The notes: generated by a model not told the origin, from the sequence alone. Counted from the first letter of the stretch, positions 46,702 to 54,672 are shown. The stretch is 64,000 nucleotides of DNA from Nocardia jiangxiensis NBRC 101359 (GCF_000308615.1 NZ_BAGB01000006.1:62001-126000); one strand, 5' to 3'. Numbers and translations: made by a program.

Positions 46702-47805
46702 TTATTCGGAAGGGGTTACGGCCCAGCGCTGCTCGACCTTCGCGAGCCGCCAGTACGTCACCGCGGAAACCCACGCCAGCACGAACAGGCCGACGATGGC
46801 GAATCCGACGTTGTTCAGGTTGATGCCGGAGATCCAGTCGGTGACCGGATCGGTGAGCCCGACGTCGTCGTGCAGCACCGTGACCAGTTCGATCGAGCCG
46901 ACCAGGATGGCGACCGCGATCGAGAGTCCGGTGATGGTCAGGTTGTAGAAGATCTTGCGGACCGGGTTCGCGAACGCCCAGTCGTAGGCGATGTTCATGA
47001 ACAGGCCGTCGACGGTGTCCATGAGGCTCATGCCGGCGGCGAACAACAAGGGCAGCACCACGATCGCGTACCAGGGCAGTCCGGCGGCGGCTCCGGATCC
47101 GGCCAGGGCGAGCAGCGCGACCTCGGTCGCGGTATCGAATCCCAGGCCGAACAGCACGCCGACCGGGTAGACGTGCACCGGCCGGGTGACCATCCGCATC
47201 ACCGGGCGCAGCAGCCGGGCCAGGAATCCGCGCGCGTCCAGCGCCGCCTCGAGTTCGGAGTCGTCGAACGCGCCGCTGCGCATCTTGCGGAACACCCGCC
47301 AGATGCCGACCAGCGCAACGATGTTGAGCAGTCCGATCAGGTACAGGAACGAGCCCGAGGCCAGGGTCGATATGGTGCCCAACGTCTTTCGTGCGGGCGA
47401 GTTGTCGTCGACCAGTGTGCCGACCACCCGGGCGCCGACCACCACCAGCGCCGCGAGTGCGAACACGATCGTGGAATGCCCCATGGCGAACCAGAATCCG
47501 ACCGCCTTGGGCCGCTTGCCGTCGGTCATCAGCTTGCGGGTGGTGTTGTCGATGGCCGCGATGTGGTCGGCGTCGAAGGCGTGCCGCAGCCCGAAGGTGT
47601 AGGCGGTCAGGCCGAGTCCGACCCCGAAGACCTGGGTGCCGATGTGATAGCCGTGCGGTGCGATCGCGCCGAACAACAGTCCGAATCCGATCAGATGCAT
47701 CACCACGACGACGCCGAGCAGGGCGGCGGCTTCGAGCCGGTCGCGGCGATTCCAGTCGTGCAGGACGTCGCGCAGGACACGTCGGGTGGTCGCTTCGGGG
47801 GCCAT
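46702..47805 (-). CDS. NiCoT-family nickel/cobalt permease
   Basis: A 367-aa integral membrane protein with eight predicted hydrophobic segments. The family signature RHAFDADHIAAIDNTTRKLM follows TM2, and LFGLGFDTATEVALLAL is the second conserved motif. NiCoT proteins import Ni2+ or Co2+ across the plasma membrane. A cobalamin riboswitch upstream indicates that the physiological substrate is cobalt for B12 synthesis. ATG 47805 is taken because any longer start lies inside or beyond the riboswitch. Confidence 0.92.
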   Translation of the reverse strand: MAPEATTRRVLRDVLHDWNRRDRLEAAALLGVVVVMHLIGFGLLFGAIAPHGYHIGTQVFGVGLGLTAYTFGLRHAFDADHIAAIDNTTRKLMTDGKRPKAVGFWFAMGHSTIVFALAALVVVGARVVGTLVDDNSPARKTLGTISTLASGSFLYLIGLLNIVALVGIWRVFRKMRSGAFDDSELEAALDARGFLARLLRPVMRMVTRPVHVYPVGVLFGLGFDTATEVALLALAGSGAAAGLPWYAIVVLPLLFAAGMSLMDTVDGLFMNIAYDWAFANPVRKIFYNLTITGLSIAVAILVGSIELVTVLHDDVGLTDPVTDWISGINLNNVGFAIVGLFVLAWVSAVTYWRLAKVEQRWAVTPSE

Positions 47806-47850
47806 GGCGGGCACCACCCTTCTGGGGATCTCGCGTCCCCGTCCGTGGTA

Positions 47851-47937
47851 CGCGACGAGTCGGGGTCTGACTCCCAGCAAGCTGGACACAGTGGCGCGAC
47901 CGCACCGGATTCACACCGGTTTCCCGTTCTCGTCGCG
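47851..47937 (-). promoter_or_regulatory. Cobalamin riboswitch controlling the NiCoT gene
   Basis: Read on the − strand: CGCGACGAG closes with CTCGTCGCG as the outer stem. Between them lie GGGAAACCGGTGTGAATCC, then GCGCCACTGT and GGGAGTCAGACC, the conserved core elements of Cbl riboswitches. The compact size suggests the Cbl-II class. A GGGGA…TCCCC hairpin at 47825–47841, just before the gene's AGAAGGG, is a plausible expression platform. B12 binding should lower cobalt import. Confidence 0.85.
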
Positions 47938-48082
47938 AAAGAACTTCGATGGAATATAGCTCAGCCGCCGAGCAGCCCTCCCGTCACCTGCGGTTCCCCG
48001 GTATTCGCGGGCTATTCGCCGACTGGCCGAATATGTCGATTTTCTGGCCGCGAGGCTCTCGTTCGATCTCGCGCGGCCTGCC

Positions 48083-48134
48083 TATGGTGTGCAGCTATGA
48101 CAGGGAAGTGGGGCGCGCGTGCCGATCCTTTGAC
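48083..48134 (+). pseudogene. choD: Original choD promoter and first 12 codons, cut off by the IS
   Basis: A TATGGT −10-like hexamer precedes ATG 48097. The frame MTGKWGARADPL then runs to TTGAC (48130–48134), where the element begins. Joining this to 49427 onward restores an uninterrupted start (…DPLTHYDVLVIG) in the correct frame of choD. The spacing of the −10 to the ATG suggests leaderless translation of the ancestral gene. Confidence 0.65.
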
Positions 48135-49426
48135 GGTTGTGTGTGCGCATCGGCCTCCTTGTCGGTGCCAACGGATACGTTCGTGTGGTGCAGCTGCGTT
48201 ACAACTTTCGTCTCTACCCGACACCAGGTCAGCAGATAGCGCTGACGCGGGCTTTCGGGTGTGCGCGGGTTGTGTTCAACGACGGGTTGCGTTTGCGGCA
48301 GCAGGCGCGCGAGTCCGGATCGCCGTACATCAAGGACTCGGCGCTGCAAACAATGGTGATCACCGAGGCGAAGAAGACACCCGAACGTGTGTGGCTGGCC
48401 GAGGTCTCATCGGTGGTGCTGGTTCAAGCACTGGCCGACCTGCATGCCGCGTACCGGAACTTCTTCGCGTCGGCGAATGGCAAACGGAAGGGGCCGAAGG
48501 TTGCTCCACCTCGATTTCGTTCGCGGAAGGACAATCGTCAGTCGATTCGGCTCACCCGCAACGGGTTCGGTCTACGCCCGAACGGCAAACTGTATGTAGC
48601 GAAGGTCGGGGAGGTGAGAGTTTCCTGGTCGCGGGCCTTGCCGTCGGTGCCATCGTCGGTGACCGTCACTGTGGATTCGGCTGGGAGATACTTTGCGTCT
48701 TTCGTGGTGAAAACCAGTACCGAACCACTGGTTCCGGTGACTTCCGAAGTGGGGATAGATCTGGGGCTGACAACGTTCGCGGTCCTGTCGAACGGAAAGC
48801 GGATCGAGTCTCCTCGATTCTTTCGTCGGGCCGAACGGAGGCTCCGCAAGGCGCAAAAAGTGTTGTCGCGCAAAGAAAAAGGGTCGGCGAACCGGGCGAA
48901 GGCTCGTCTCGGTGTCGCCAGAGCTCATGCCGGGGTCGCCGATACTCGACGCGATTGGGCGCACAAGCAATCCACCGCGATCATCCGCGAGAACCAAGCG
49001 GTATTCGTCGAGGACTTGTGTATCAAAGGTTTGGCGCGGACCAGATTGGCGAAGTCGATCCACGACGCCGGTTGGGGTGTGTTCACCCGCATGTTGCAGG
49101 AGAAGGCCGTTCGATACGGCCGCATATTCGGCAAAGTGGATCGATTCTTCCCATCGTCTCAACAGTGTTCGGCGTGCGGTTGGGTCGATGGAGCGAAACC
49201 GCTGGGCGTCCGCGAGTGGACATGCTCGTGCGGTGTAAGCCACGACCGAGACCTGAATGCTGCAAGAAATATCTTGGCCGCCGGGCGGGCGGACAAGTTC
49301 AACGCCTGCGGAGGGACGGTAAGTCTTTCCGCCTAGCGGAAAGCGAGTCCCTGTGAAACAGGAACCCACCGAGGCGCCGCAAGGCGCGGTAGGAATCTCC
49401 GGCCGTAAGCCCGGGGAGGACGTCAA
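48135..49426 (+). mobile_element. IS200/IS605-superfamily tnpB-only element (IS1341 type)
   Basis: A 1,292-bp element. The left end follows TTGAC, the presumed TAM, and has an imperfect hairpin GCATCGGC–CTCCTT–GTCGGTGC at 48147–48168. It carries tnpB alone with no tnpA. The right end has GAAACAGGAACCC, a GCGCC-GCAA-GGCGC hairpin and the terminal string GGGGAGGACGTCAA, typical of the family. There are no terminal inverted repeats and no target duplication, as expected of single-strand HUH transposition. The boundaries are supported because excision restores the choD frame. Confidence 0.85.
48185..49336 (+). CDS. tnpB: TnpB RNA-guided endonuclease
   Basis: A 383-aa TnpB. The N-terminal REC/wedge part begins VVQLRYNFRLYPTPGQQIAL. 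RuvC residues are Asp in EVGIDLGLTTFAVLS, Glu in AVFVEDLCIKGLA and Asp in VSHDRDLNAARNI. A zinc finger of two Cys pairs lies between (CSACGW, CSCG). Nothing is truncated, so the nuclease should be active. TnpB uses an omega-RNA from its own 3' end to cut TAM-flanked copies of the empty donor site, which favours element retention. The start is uncertain between GTG 48185 and 48188. tnpA would have to be supplied in trans. Confidence 0.9.
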   Translation: MVQLRYNFRLYPTPGQQIALTRAFGCARVVFNDGLRLRQQARESGSPYIKDSALQTMVITEAKKTPERVWLAEVSSVVLVQALADLHAAYRNFFASANGKRKGPKVAPPRFRSRKDNRQSIRLTRNGFGLRPNGKLYVAKVGEVRVSWSRALPSVPSSVTVTVDSAGRYFASFVVKTSTEPLVPVTSEVGIDLGLTTFAVLSNGKRIESPRFFRRAERRLRKAQKVLSRKEKGSANRAKARLGVARAHAGVADTRRDWAHKQSTAIIRENQAVFVEDLCIKGLARTRLAKSIHDAGWGVFTRMLQEKAVRYGRIFGKVDRFFPSSQQCSACGWVDGAKPLGVREWTCSCGVSHDRDLNAARNILAAGRADKFNACGGTVSLSA

Positions 49427-49446
49427 GCATTACGATGTGCTGGTCA
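49180..49446 (+). ncRNA. Predicted omega-RNA of TnpB with guide from choD
   Basis: By analogy with other IS605 elements the omega-RNA spans the 3' end of tnpB and the right-end hairpins to 49426, followed by about 16–20 nt of guide from flanking DNA. The guide would start GCATTACGATGTGCTGG at 49427, choD coding sequence. Scaffold hairpins with a GCAA tetraloop (49374–49387) and CTCCGGC…GCC…GGAG are visible. The 5' boundary is a guess. Confidence 0.65.
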
Positions 49447-51116
49447 TCGGGTCCGGCTTCGGGGGCAGTGTCACGGCTCTGCGGCTGACCGAGAAGGGGT
49501 ATCGGGTCGGCGTACTCGAGACCGGCCGTCGCTTCGCCGACGACGAGTTCGCGAAGAACTCCTGGCATATGCGCCAGTATCTGTGGGCGCCAAAGCTGGG
49601 CTGCTTCGGCATCCAGCGGATGACGTTGCTGAACGACACCTTCATCATGAGCGGATCCGGGGTGGGCGGCGGTTCGCTGGTCTACGCCAACACCCTGTAC
49701 GAGGCCCCCGAGCAGTTCTACCGGGACAAGCAGTGGGCGCACATCACCGATTGGCGCGACGAACTCGCCCCGCACTACGACCAGGCCCGCCGGATGCTGG
49801 GCGTGACCACCAACCCGGCCACCACGCCCTCGGATCGGGTGCTGCTGGAGGTTGCGGAGGATCTGGGCATCGCCGACACCTATCGGCGCACCCCGGTCGG
49901 CGTGCTGTTCGCCGGCGAGGGCGCCCGGCCCGGTAACGAGGTCTCCGATCCGTACTTCGGCGGCGCCGGGCCGCAGCGGCGGACCTGCACGCACTGCGGC
50001 GAATGTATGACCGGCTGCCGGCACAGCGCGAAGAACACACTGGTCAAGAACTATCTGTACCTTGCCGAAAAGGCAGGCGCCACAGTGCATCCGCTGACCA
50101 CCGCGGTCACCGTGCGGCCGCTGCCCGAGGGTGGCTACGCGATCGACACCGTGCGGACCGGGCGGTGGATTCGTAAGGGGCGCAAGACTTTCACCGCAGA
50201 TCAGGTGGTGTTCTCCGCGGCCGCGCTGGGCACCCAGCAGTTGCTGCACAATCTGCGCGATCGCGGTGTGCTGCCGAACATCTCGCCGCGGTTGGGGCAT
50301 CTGGCGCGCACCAACTCCGAGGCCGTGCTCGCCGCGCGTTCGCGGCGCAAGGACACCGATTTCACTCGGGGCGTGGCGATCACGTCCTCGATCCACCCCA
50401 ACGACCACACCCATATCGAGCCGGTGCGCTACGGCAAGGGTTCCAACGCCATGAGCCTGTTGACCACGGTGCTGGTGGACGGTCAGGAGGGCAAGCGGCG
50501 CTGGGTGCTCGGCATGCGCGAAATGGTCAGGCAGCGAAGGGATCTGGCCAGGCTGCACAATCCGCGGCACTGGTCCGAGCGGATGATCGGCCTGCTGGTG
50601 ATGCAGAATCTGGACAACTCGATCATCACCTACAACAAGCGCGGACTGTTCGGCCGCCGGATGACCACCAAACCGGGTTCGGGTCAGGCGCCGCCCGCGT
50701 GGATTCCCGAGGGCAACGACGTCACCCGGCGGGTCGCGGAGAAGATCGACGGCATCCCGCAGGGCAGCTGGACCGAACTGGCGAACGTCCCGATCACCGG
50801 CCACTTCATCGGCGGCTGCGCGATCGGCGATTCGCCCGAGACCGGCGTCGTGGATCCCTACCAGCGGCTCTACGGCTACGAGGGCCTGCACATCGTCGAC
50901 GGCTCGACCATCTCGGCGAACCTCGGCGTCAACCCGTCGCTGACCATCACCGCCCAGTCCGAGCGCGCAATGTCCTTGTGGCCCAACAGGGGTGAGTCCG
51001 ACCCTCGCCCCGCTCTCGGTCAGCCGTACCGCCGCGTCGAGCCGATCGCCCCGAAGTCCCCGGTCGTTCCCCAGGCCGCCCCGGCAGCCCTGCGCCTGCC
51101 GATCACCCCGGTCTGA
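49353..51116 (+). CDS. choD: Cholesterol oxidase ChoD-like GMC flavoprotein with IS-derived start
   Basis: A 587-codon frame. From HYDVLVIGSGFGGSVTALRL (FAD motif) onward it follows M. tuberculosis ChoD: GRRFADDEFAKNSWHMRQYL, WAPKLGCFGIQRM, GVGGGSLVYANTLYEAPEQF, CMTGCRHSAKNTLVKNYL, HIEPVRYGKGSNAM, GGCAIGDSPETGVVDPYQRL and VDGSTISANLGVNPSLTITA. It should oxidise 3β-hydroxysterols or a related substrate. The first 25 codons, from GTG 49353, are IS right-end sequence; the native start lies 1.3 kb upstream. Whether this new start is translated is unknown; the enzyme body is intact. Confidence 0.85.
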   Translation: MKQEPTEAPQGAVGISGRKPGEDVKHYDVLVIGSGFGGSVTALRLTEKGYRVGVLETGRRFADDEFAKNSWHMRQYLWAPKLGCFGIQRMTLLNDTFIMSGSGVGGGSLVYANTLYEAPEQFYRDKQWAHITDWRDELAPHYDQARRMLGVTTNPATTPSDRVLLEVAEDLGIADTYRRTPVGVLFAGEGARPGNEVSDPYFGGAGPQRRTCTHCGECMTGCRHSAKNTLVKNYLYLAEKAGATVHPLTTAVTVRPLPEGGYAIDTVRTGRWIRKGRKTFTADQVVFSAAALGTQQLLHNLRDRGVLPNISPRLGHLARTNSEAVLAARSRRKDTDFTRGVAITSSIHPNDHTHIEPVRYGKGSNAMSLLTTVLVDGQEGKRRWVLGMREMVRQRRDLARLHNPRHWSERMIGLLVMQNLDNSIITYNKRGLFGRRMTTKPGSGQAPPAWIPEGNDVTRRVAEKIDGIPQGSWTELANVPITGHFIGGCAIGDSPETGVVDPYQRLYGYEGLHIVDGSTISANLGVNPSLTITAQSERAMSLWPNRGESDPRPALGQPYRRVEPIAPKSPVVPQAAPAALRLPITPV

Positions 51117-51142
51117 GCACCGCGAGATCCGTCGCACGAACG

Positions 51143-51170
51143 AAGGGCCCCGGCTGATGCCGGGGCCCTT
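51143..51170 (+). terminator. Terminator of choD
   Basis: AAGGGCCCCGGC-TGAT-GCCGGGGCCCTT is a perfect 12-bp stem with a 4-nt loop, 26 bp after the choD stop. Confidence 0.85.
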
Positions 51171-51191
51171 GTCGTATCCGTGGTCGCTCCG

Positions 51192-51221
51192 GCAATAGTC
51201 AAGTGGCTGCTTGACTATTGC
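51192..51221. promoter_or_regulatory. Palindromic operator of the ArsR gene
   Basis: GCAATAGTCAAG and CTTGACTATTGC form a perfect 12-bp inverted repeat with a 6-bp spacer, 25 bp upstream of the ArsR start. ArsR/SmtB repressors typically bind such imperfect or perfect 12-2-12-like repeats over their own promoter. Confidence 0.7.
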
Positions 51222-51246
51222 GCGGCTCGGCGCAACACTTAAGTCT

Positions 51247-51588
51247 GTGCTTAACCATGCCGAGCGAATCGATCGGATCTTCCGCGCTCTCGCGGATCCC
51301 ACGCGGCGGCAGCTGATCGAACGGCTCGGTGCCGGTCCGGCGGCGGTCAGTGCGCTGGCCCAGCCGTTGGACATGTCGCTGGCGGCGGTCGTTCAGCACG
51401 TGCAGGTGTTGCAGGAGGCCGGGCTGGTTCGGTCCGAGAAGGTCGGCCGGGTCCGCACCTGTCAGCTGGTGCCCGATGCGCTGGGGCCGATTCAGGAATG
51501 GATCGCCGCGCGCCGGATGCCGTGGGAGAGCCGTCTCGATGCGCTCGGTGAGGTGCTCGCCGAACGTCCAGGAACCGATCAGGAGTAG
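51247..51588 (+). CDS. ArsR/SmtB-family repressor
   Basis: A 113-aa winged-helix repressor beginning VLNHAERIDRIFRALADPTR at GTG 51247. RRQLIERLGAGPAAVSALAQ leads into the recognition helix (MSLAAVVQHVQVLQEAGLV), then VGRVRTCQLVPDALG forms the wing. No CxC metal site is seen. It is the non-metal-sensing type commonly paired with an SRPBCC gene, as here, where the next start overlaps its stop. Upstream in-phase codons lie in the operator. Confidence 0.85.
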   Translation: MLNHAERIDRIFRALADPTRRQLIERLGAGPAAVSALAQPLDMSLAAVVQHVQVLQEAGLVRSEKVGRVRTCQLVPDALGPIQEWIAARRMPWESRLDALGEVLAERPGTDQE

Positions 51589-51590
51589 TG

Positions 51591-52043
51591 ATGTCCGAAC
51601 AGTCCGTCGTCAATGCCACCTTCACCCTCGAACGCGAATACCCCGTCGCCCCGGCGGCCGTCTTCGCCGCCTGGGCCGATCCCGCGACCAAGGCCCGCTG
51701 GTTCGCGGGCGGGAATTCCGATCACGAGCTCGACTTCCGGGTCGGCGGCCGCGAGATCGCGCGCGGCGCGGTCAACGACACGGTGATCACCTTCGAGACC
51801 GTCTACCGGGACATCGTCCCGGACACCCGCATCGTCTACACCTCCTCGCTCAGCGAGGGAGAGATCCTGTCGACCGTCTCGCTCACCACCGTCGAATTCG
51901 CCGCCACCGATTCGGGAACCCGGCTCACCCTCACCGAACACGGCGCCTACCTCGACGGCCGGGAACAGCCCGCCTGGCGTGAACAGGGCACAGATGACCA
52001 GCTCACCGCGCTGGCCGAAGTCCTCGCCGCCGTGGTGAAGTAG
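51591..52043 (+). CDS. SRPBCC (AHSA1-like) protein
   Basis: A 150-aa START/AHSA1-type ligand-binding protein. ATFTLEREYPVAPAAVFAAW, DPATKARWFAGG and RLTLTEHGAYLDGREQP are diagnostic. Many of these are co-transcribed with an ArsR repressor; the bound ligand is unknown. ATG 51591 has AGGAG 5 nt before it; a GTG one codon upstream overlaps the ArsR stop. Confidence 0.88.
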   Translation: MSEQSVVNATFTLEREYPVAPAAVFAAWADPATKARWFAGGNSDHELDFRVGGREIARGAVNDTVITFETVYRDIVPDTRIVYTSSLSEGEILSTVSLTTVEFAATDSGTRLTLTEHGAYLDGREQPAWREQGTDDQLTALAEVLAAVVK

Positions 52044-52154
52044 CCCGCCGGTCACCGCGACTCCCGTCTGGACCGATGCACAGTTGGATTCGCCGACCGG
52101 CTGGGGCTGTGGCAAACTCGGAGACAGCGATAGCAGAGTCCCCTGGGAGGGGCG

Positions 52155-53057
52155 GTGACGAAGAGTACGACCTCCGTCGTGCAGTTGCGCGCCGGAGACG
52201 AGGACTCCGGCGGGGACCCCGCAATGGCGCGTCGCCTGCTCGGTACTCGACTGCGGACTCTGCGGGTGGCCGCAGGTCTCAAGGGGTATGACGTCGGGCG
52301 CGCGATCGGCGCCTCGCATTCGAAGATCAGTCGGCTCGAGTCCGGATTGTTGGGGTTCCGGCTGCCGGATCTGGAAAAGTTGCTGACGTTGTACGGGGTC
52401 GGCGATGCGGCGCGGCGGACCGAGTACGTAAACCTCGCGCGACAGGCCAATGCGCCCGGACACCGGCACATCGATGTCGAGGTCGCACCGCGCTGGTACG
52501 AGCCCTACCTCGCCTTCGAGGATTCGGCCACGCTGGTGCGGAGTTATTCGCCCGGCGTCGTCCCCGAGCTGTTGCAGACCCCCGAGTACGCGCGGGAACT
52601 GCTGAGCATCGCCCGTCCGGGCGCGCCCGATGATCCGGGGCACACCGAACTGCTGGAACGGCGTCAGCGGCGGCTCACCGGGCCCGATCCGTTGCGGTTG
52701 TGGGTGCTGCTGGAGCAGTCGGTGCTGCGCCGCCAGCTCGGCAGTACGCAGGTCTGGCGGGATCAACTCGGGCATCTGGGCCGGGTGGGCGAGCTGGTGA
52801 ACGTGACGATCCAGATCGTGCCCGACCATGTCTGCGGTCCGGTGCTGAGCGCGGTGCCCTTCAGCCTGATGCGGTTCGGCAATCCCGATCTGTCCGACAT
52901 CGTGCACCTGTATCACGCCACCGGTGCGCAGTTCCTCGACCGGCCGGGCGATCTGGATGCCTACCATTCGATCTGGGATCGCTTGTGCGTCAAGGCACTC
53001 GAGCCCACGCGGTCGACCCGGATCATCGAAGGGGTCGCCTGCGGGGCTGCGGTCTGA
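52155..53057 (+). CDS. XRE-family regulator with DUF5753 domain
   Basis: A 300-aa protein. The N-terminal HTH has LGTRLRTLRVAAGLKGYDVG and ASHSKISRLESGLLGFRLPD (residues ~28–70). The DUF5753 domain follows, with APRWYEPYLAFEDSATLVRS, YSPGVVPELLQTPEYARELL and VLLEQSVLRRQLGS. This pair is the Scr1/AmfR-like class of actinobacterial regulators, often beside a DUF397 or SAM-methyltransferase gene. Here a methyltransferase of the matching type is convergent. Confidence 0.87.
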   Translation: MTKSTTSVVQLRAGDEDSGGDPAMARRLLGTRLRTLRVAAGLKGYDVGRAIGASHSKISRLESGLLGFRLPDLEKLLTLYGVGDAARRTEYVNLARQANAPGHRHIDVEVAPRWYEPYLAFEDSATLVRSYSPGVVPELLQTPEYARELLSIARPGAPDDPGHTELLERRQRRLTGPDPLRLWVLLEQSVLRRQLGSTQVWRDQLGHLGRVGELVNVTIQIVPDHVCGPVLSAVPFSLMRFGNPDLSDIVHLYHATGAQFLDRPGDLDAYHSIWDRLCVKALEPTRSTRIIEGVACGAAV

Positions 53058-53075
53058 TACCGCACGTCGCTCGGC

Positions 53076-53876
53076 TCACGGTTTACGGGCGACCGCGCCG
53101 TAGGCATCGAGTGGTTCGGTGGTCCCGATCCGGCGTACCGGCCGCCAATCGGTGATCCGCACCATGCCCGGTTCCACCATCTCCAAACCTTCGAAACAGC
53201 CGGCGAGCTGTTCCGGACTGCGCAGGATGTACGGTGCGCCACCGGCTTCGACCAATTTGCGACCGCCTTGCTCGACCGCGTCGCCGGTCGCGGTGCCGTC
53301 CCACAGCACCAGATGGCTGTCCGTGCTCATCGGCGCCATCAGACGGCCGACGATATCGCGCACCACGGCGAGGTCCGGTTCGTAGCCCATGACGCCCATG
53401 AGCAGTACCGCCGTCGGCCGCGACAGGTCCAGGACCCGAGCCGCCTGTTCGAGTATCAGATCCGGATCGTGGTAGTCGGCGGGGAAGTAGGTGGTGAGGC
53501 CCTCGGGGCTGGTGTTGGTCAGCAGTGCGCGGGCGTGGGCCAGCACGAGTGGATCGTTGTCCACGTAGACGATTCGGGATTCCGGCGCGATGTGCTGGGC
53601 GACCTCGTGCGTGTTCTGCATGGTGGGCAGCCCGGTGCCGACGTCGATGAACTGCCGGATCCCCGCCACACCCGCCAGATAGCTCACCACCTGGATCAGG
53701 AACTCTCGCGACAGCCTGGCCATCCGCACGATGTCGGGGTATACGGCGGCCACCGCATCACCGGCCGCGCGATCGGACGGGTAATTGTCCTGCCCGCCCA
53801 TCCAGTAGTTCCAGATCCGCGCCGCATGCGGCGTCTCGATGTCGATCTCCGCGATCGGCTCGCCCTGGTCGCCCAT
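53076..53876 (-). CDS. SAM-dependent methyltransferase, Methyltransf_19 family
   Basis: A 266-aa protein of the DUF574/Methyltransf_19 family: PHAARIWNYWMGGQDNYPSD near the start, FIDVGTGLPTMQNTHEVAQH as SAM motif I, RIVYVDNDPLVLAHARALL and AVLLMGVMGYEPD. ATG 53876 (MGDQGEP) is preferred, with AGGG at a suitable distance; ATG 53897 is the alternative. Its function in actinobacteria is unknown, but it is repeatedly coupled with XRE-DUF5753 regulators. Confidence 0.83.
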   Translation of the reverse strand: MGDQGEPIAEIDIETPHAARIWNYWMGGQDNYPSDRAAGDAVAAVYPDIVRMARLSREFLIQVVSYLAGVAGIRQFIDVGTGLPTMQNTHEVAQHIAPESRIVYVDNDPLVLAHARALLTNTSPEGLTTYFPADYHDPDLILEQAARVLDLSRPTAVLLMGVMGYEPDLAVVRDIVGRLMAPMSTDSHLVLWDGTATGDAVEQGGRKLVEAGGAPYILRSPEQLAGCFEGLEMVEPGMVRITDWRPVRRIGTTEPLDAYGAVARKP

Positions 53877-54273
53877 CCTGATCCCTACCTCGATCATCGA
53901 CCCTCGATGTCGATGGTACGAGCGTCCGCCATTGCCTCACAACGGATCTGCCCGAGTGCGCACGCAGGCGAAAGGTGTGCTCGACCAGGTGGATTTTGAT
54001 CCACGGTAAGCGACGACTTTAGTCCCTCGTCCAGTTCAGGCGGGCGGCAGTAACCTTGTAGCATCCTTTCTCCAATGCTGTGGAAAGGATTCCCGCCCAT
54101 ACAACTTGGTGATCTTGGATCGTTCCGACACAGGTTGTGCCGGGGCGAATTCGACAAGGCGGGCACCTCGATTGCATCAGGGCGGCCCGGGAGCCCGGCC
54201 GGTCGGCCACCGGCCAGGCTCGCAGCTATCTAATAGCACTCATCGATCGACCAGGCATATCGAGGTATGAACC
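53877..54273. other. Intergenic region with one hairpin
   Basis: The 397-bp gap holds ATCCTTTC–12 nt–GAAAGGAT (54063–54090), an 8-bp inverted repeat possibly regulating the following secreted peptide. No gene is supported; a 90-codon leftward frame here lacks a credible start signal or motif. Confidence 0.45.
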
Positions 54274-54468
54274 ATGTCAACGAAAATGATGAAGACCGTG
54301 GCCGCCACGGCAATCGCCCTGCCGCTGTTCATCGCAGTAGCTCCGGCTGCCTCCGCGGCCGCGCCGGTCGCCAAGTCGACAACCTCCGCGTCGGTGCGAA
54401 CCGCAACACCGGTACGCGGGTCGGTGAACCTGTGCTTCCCCCTCGGCAGCGTCGTCTTCTGCATCTGA
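54274..54468 (+). CDS. Small secreted peptide with C-terminal two-Cys loop
   Basis: A 64-aa pre-protein. A lysine-bearing N-terminus (MSTKMMK) is followed by a hydrophobic core TVAATAIALPLFIAVAPA and a signal-peptidase site around ASAAA. The mature part, about 34 residues, ends NLCFPLGSVVFCI with two cysteines nine positions apart at the very end, able to form one disulfide ring. No known family is recognised. Followed by a strong terminator, so it is a monocistronic unit. Confidence 0.68.
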   Translation: MSTKMMKTVAATAIALPLFIAVAPAASAAAPVAKSTTSASVRTATPVRGSVNLCFPLGSVVFCI

Positions 54469-54493
54469 TCGAGCCCGACCAGGCAAAGAGTAA

Positions 54494-54520
54494 GGCCCCT
54501 GACCGTGAAGGTCAGGGGCC
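54494..54520 (+). terminator. Terminator after the secreted peptide gene
   Basis: GGCCCCTGACC-GTGAA-GGTCAGGGGCC is a perfect 11-bp stem with a 5-nt loop. It also lies downstream of the leftward tRNA and may end both transcripts. Confidence 0.8.
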
Positions 54521-54542
54521 CTGTCGTGTCTCCACACACGAG

Positions 54543-54616
<74 letters not shown>

Positions 54617-54672
54617 TGATGTGAACCTGAAGTAGCTTACAACAGCGGGGGCTCAGACGTTAAATCGGCAGG

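Noticed and set aside
53894..54166. A possible 90-aa leftward gene
   Set aside because: No ribosome binding site, no recognisable motif, and it overlaps the methyltransferase start region.
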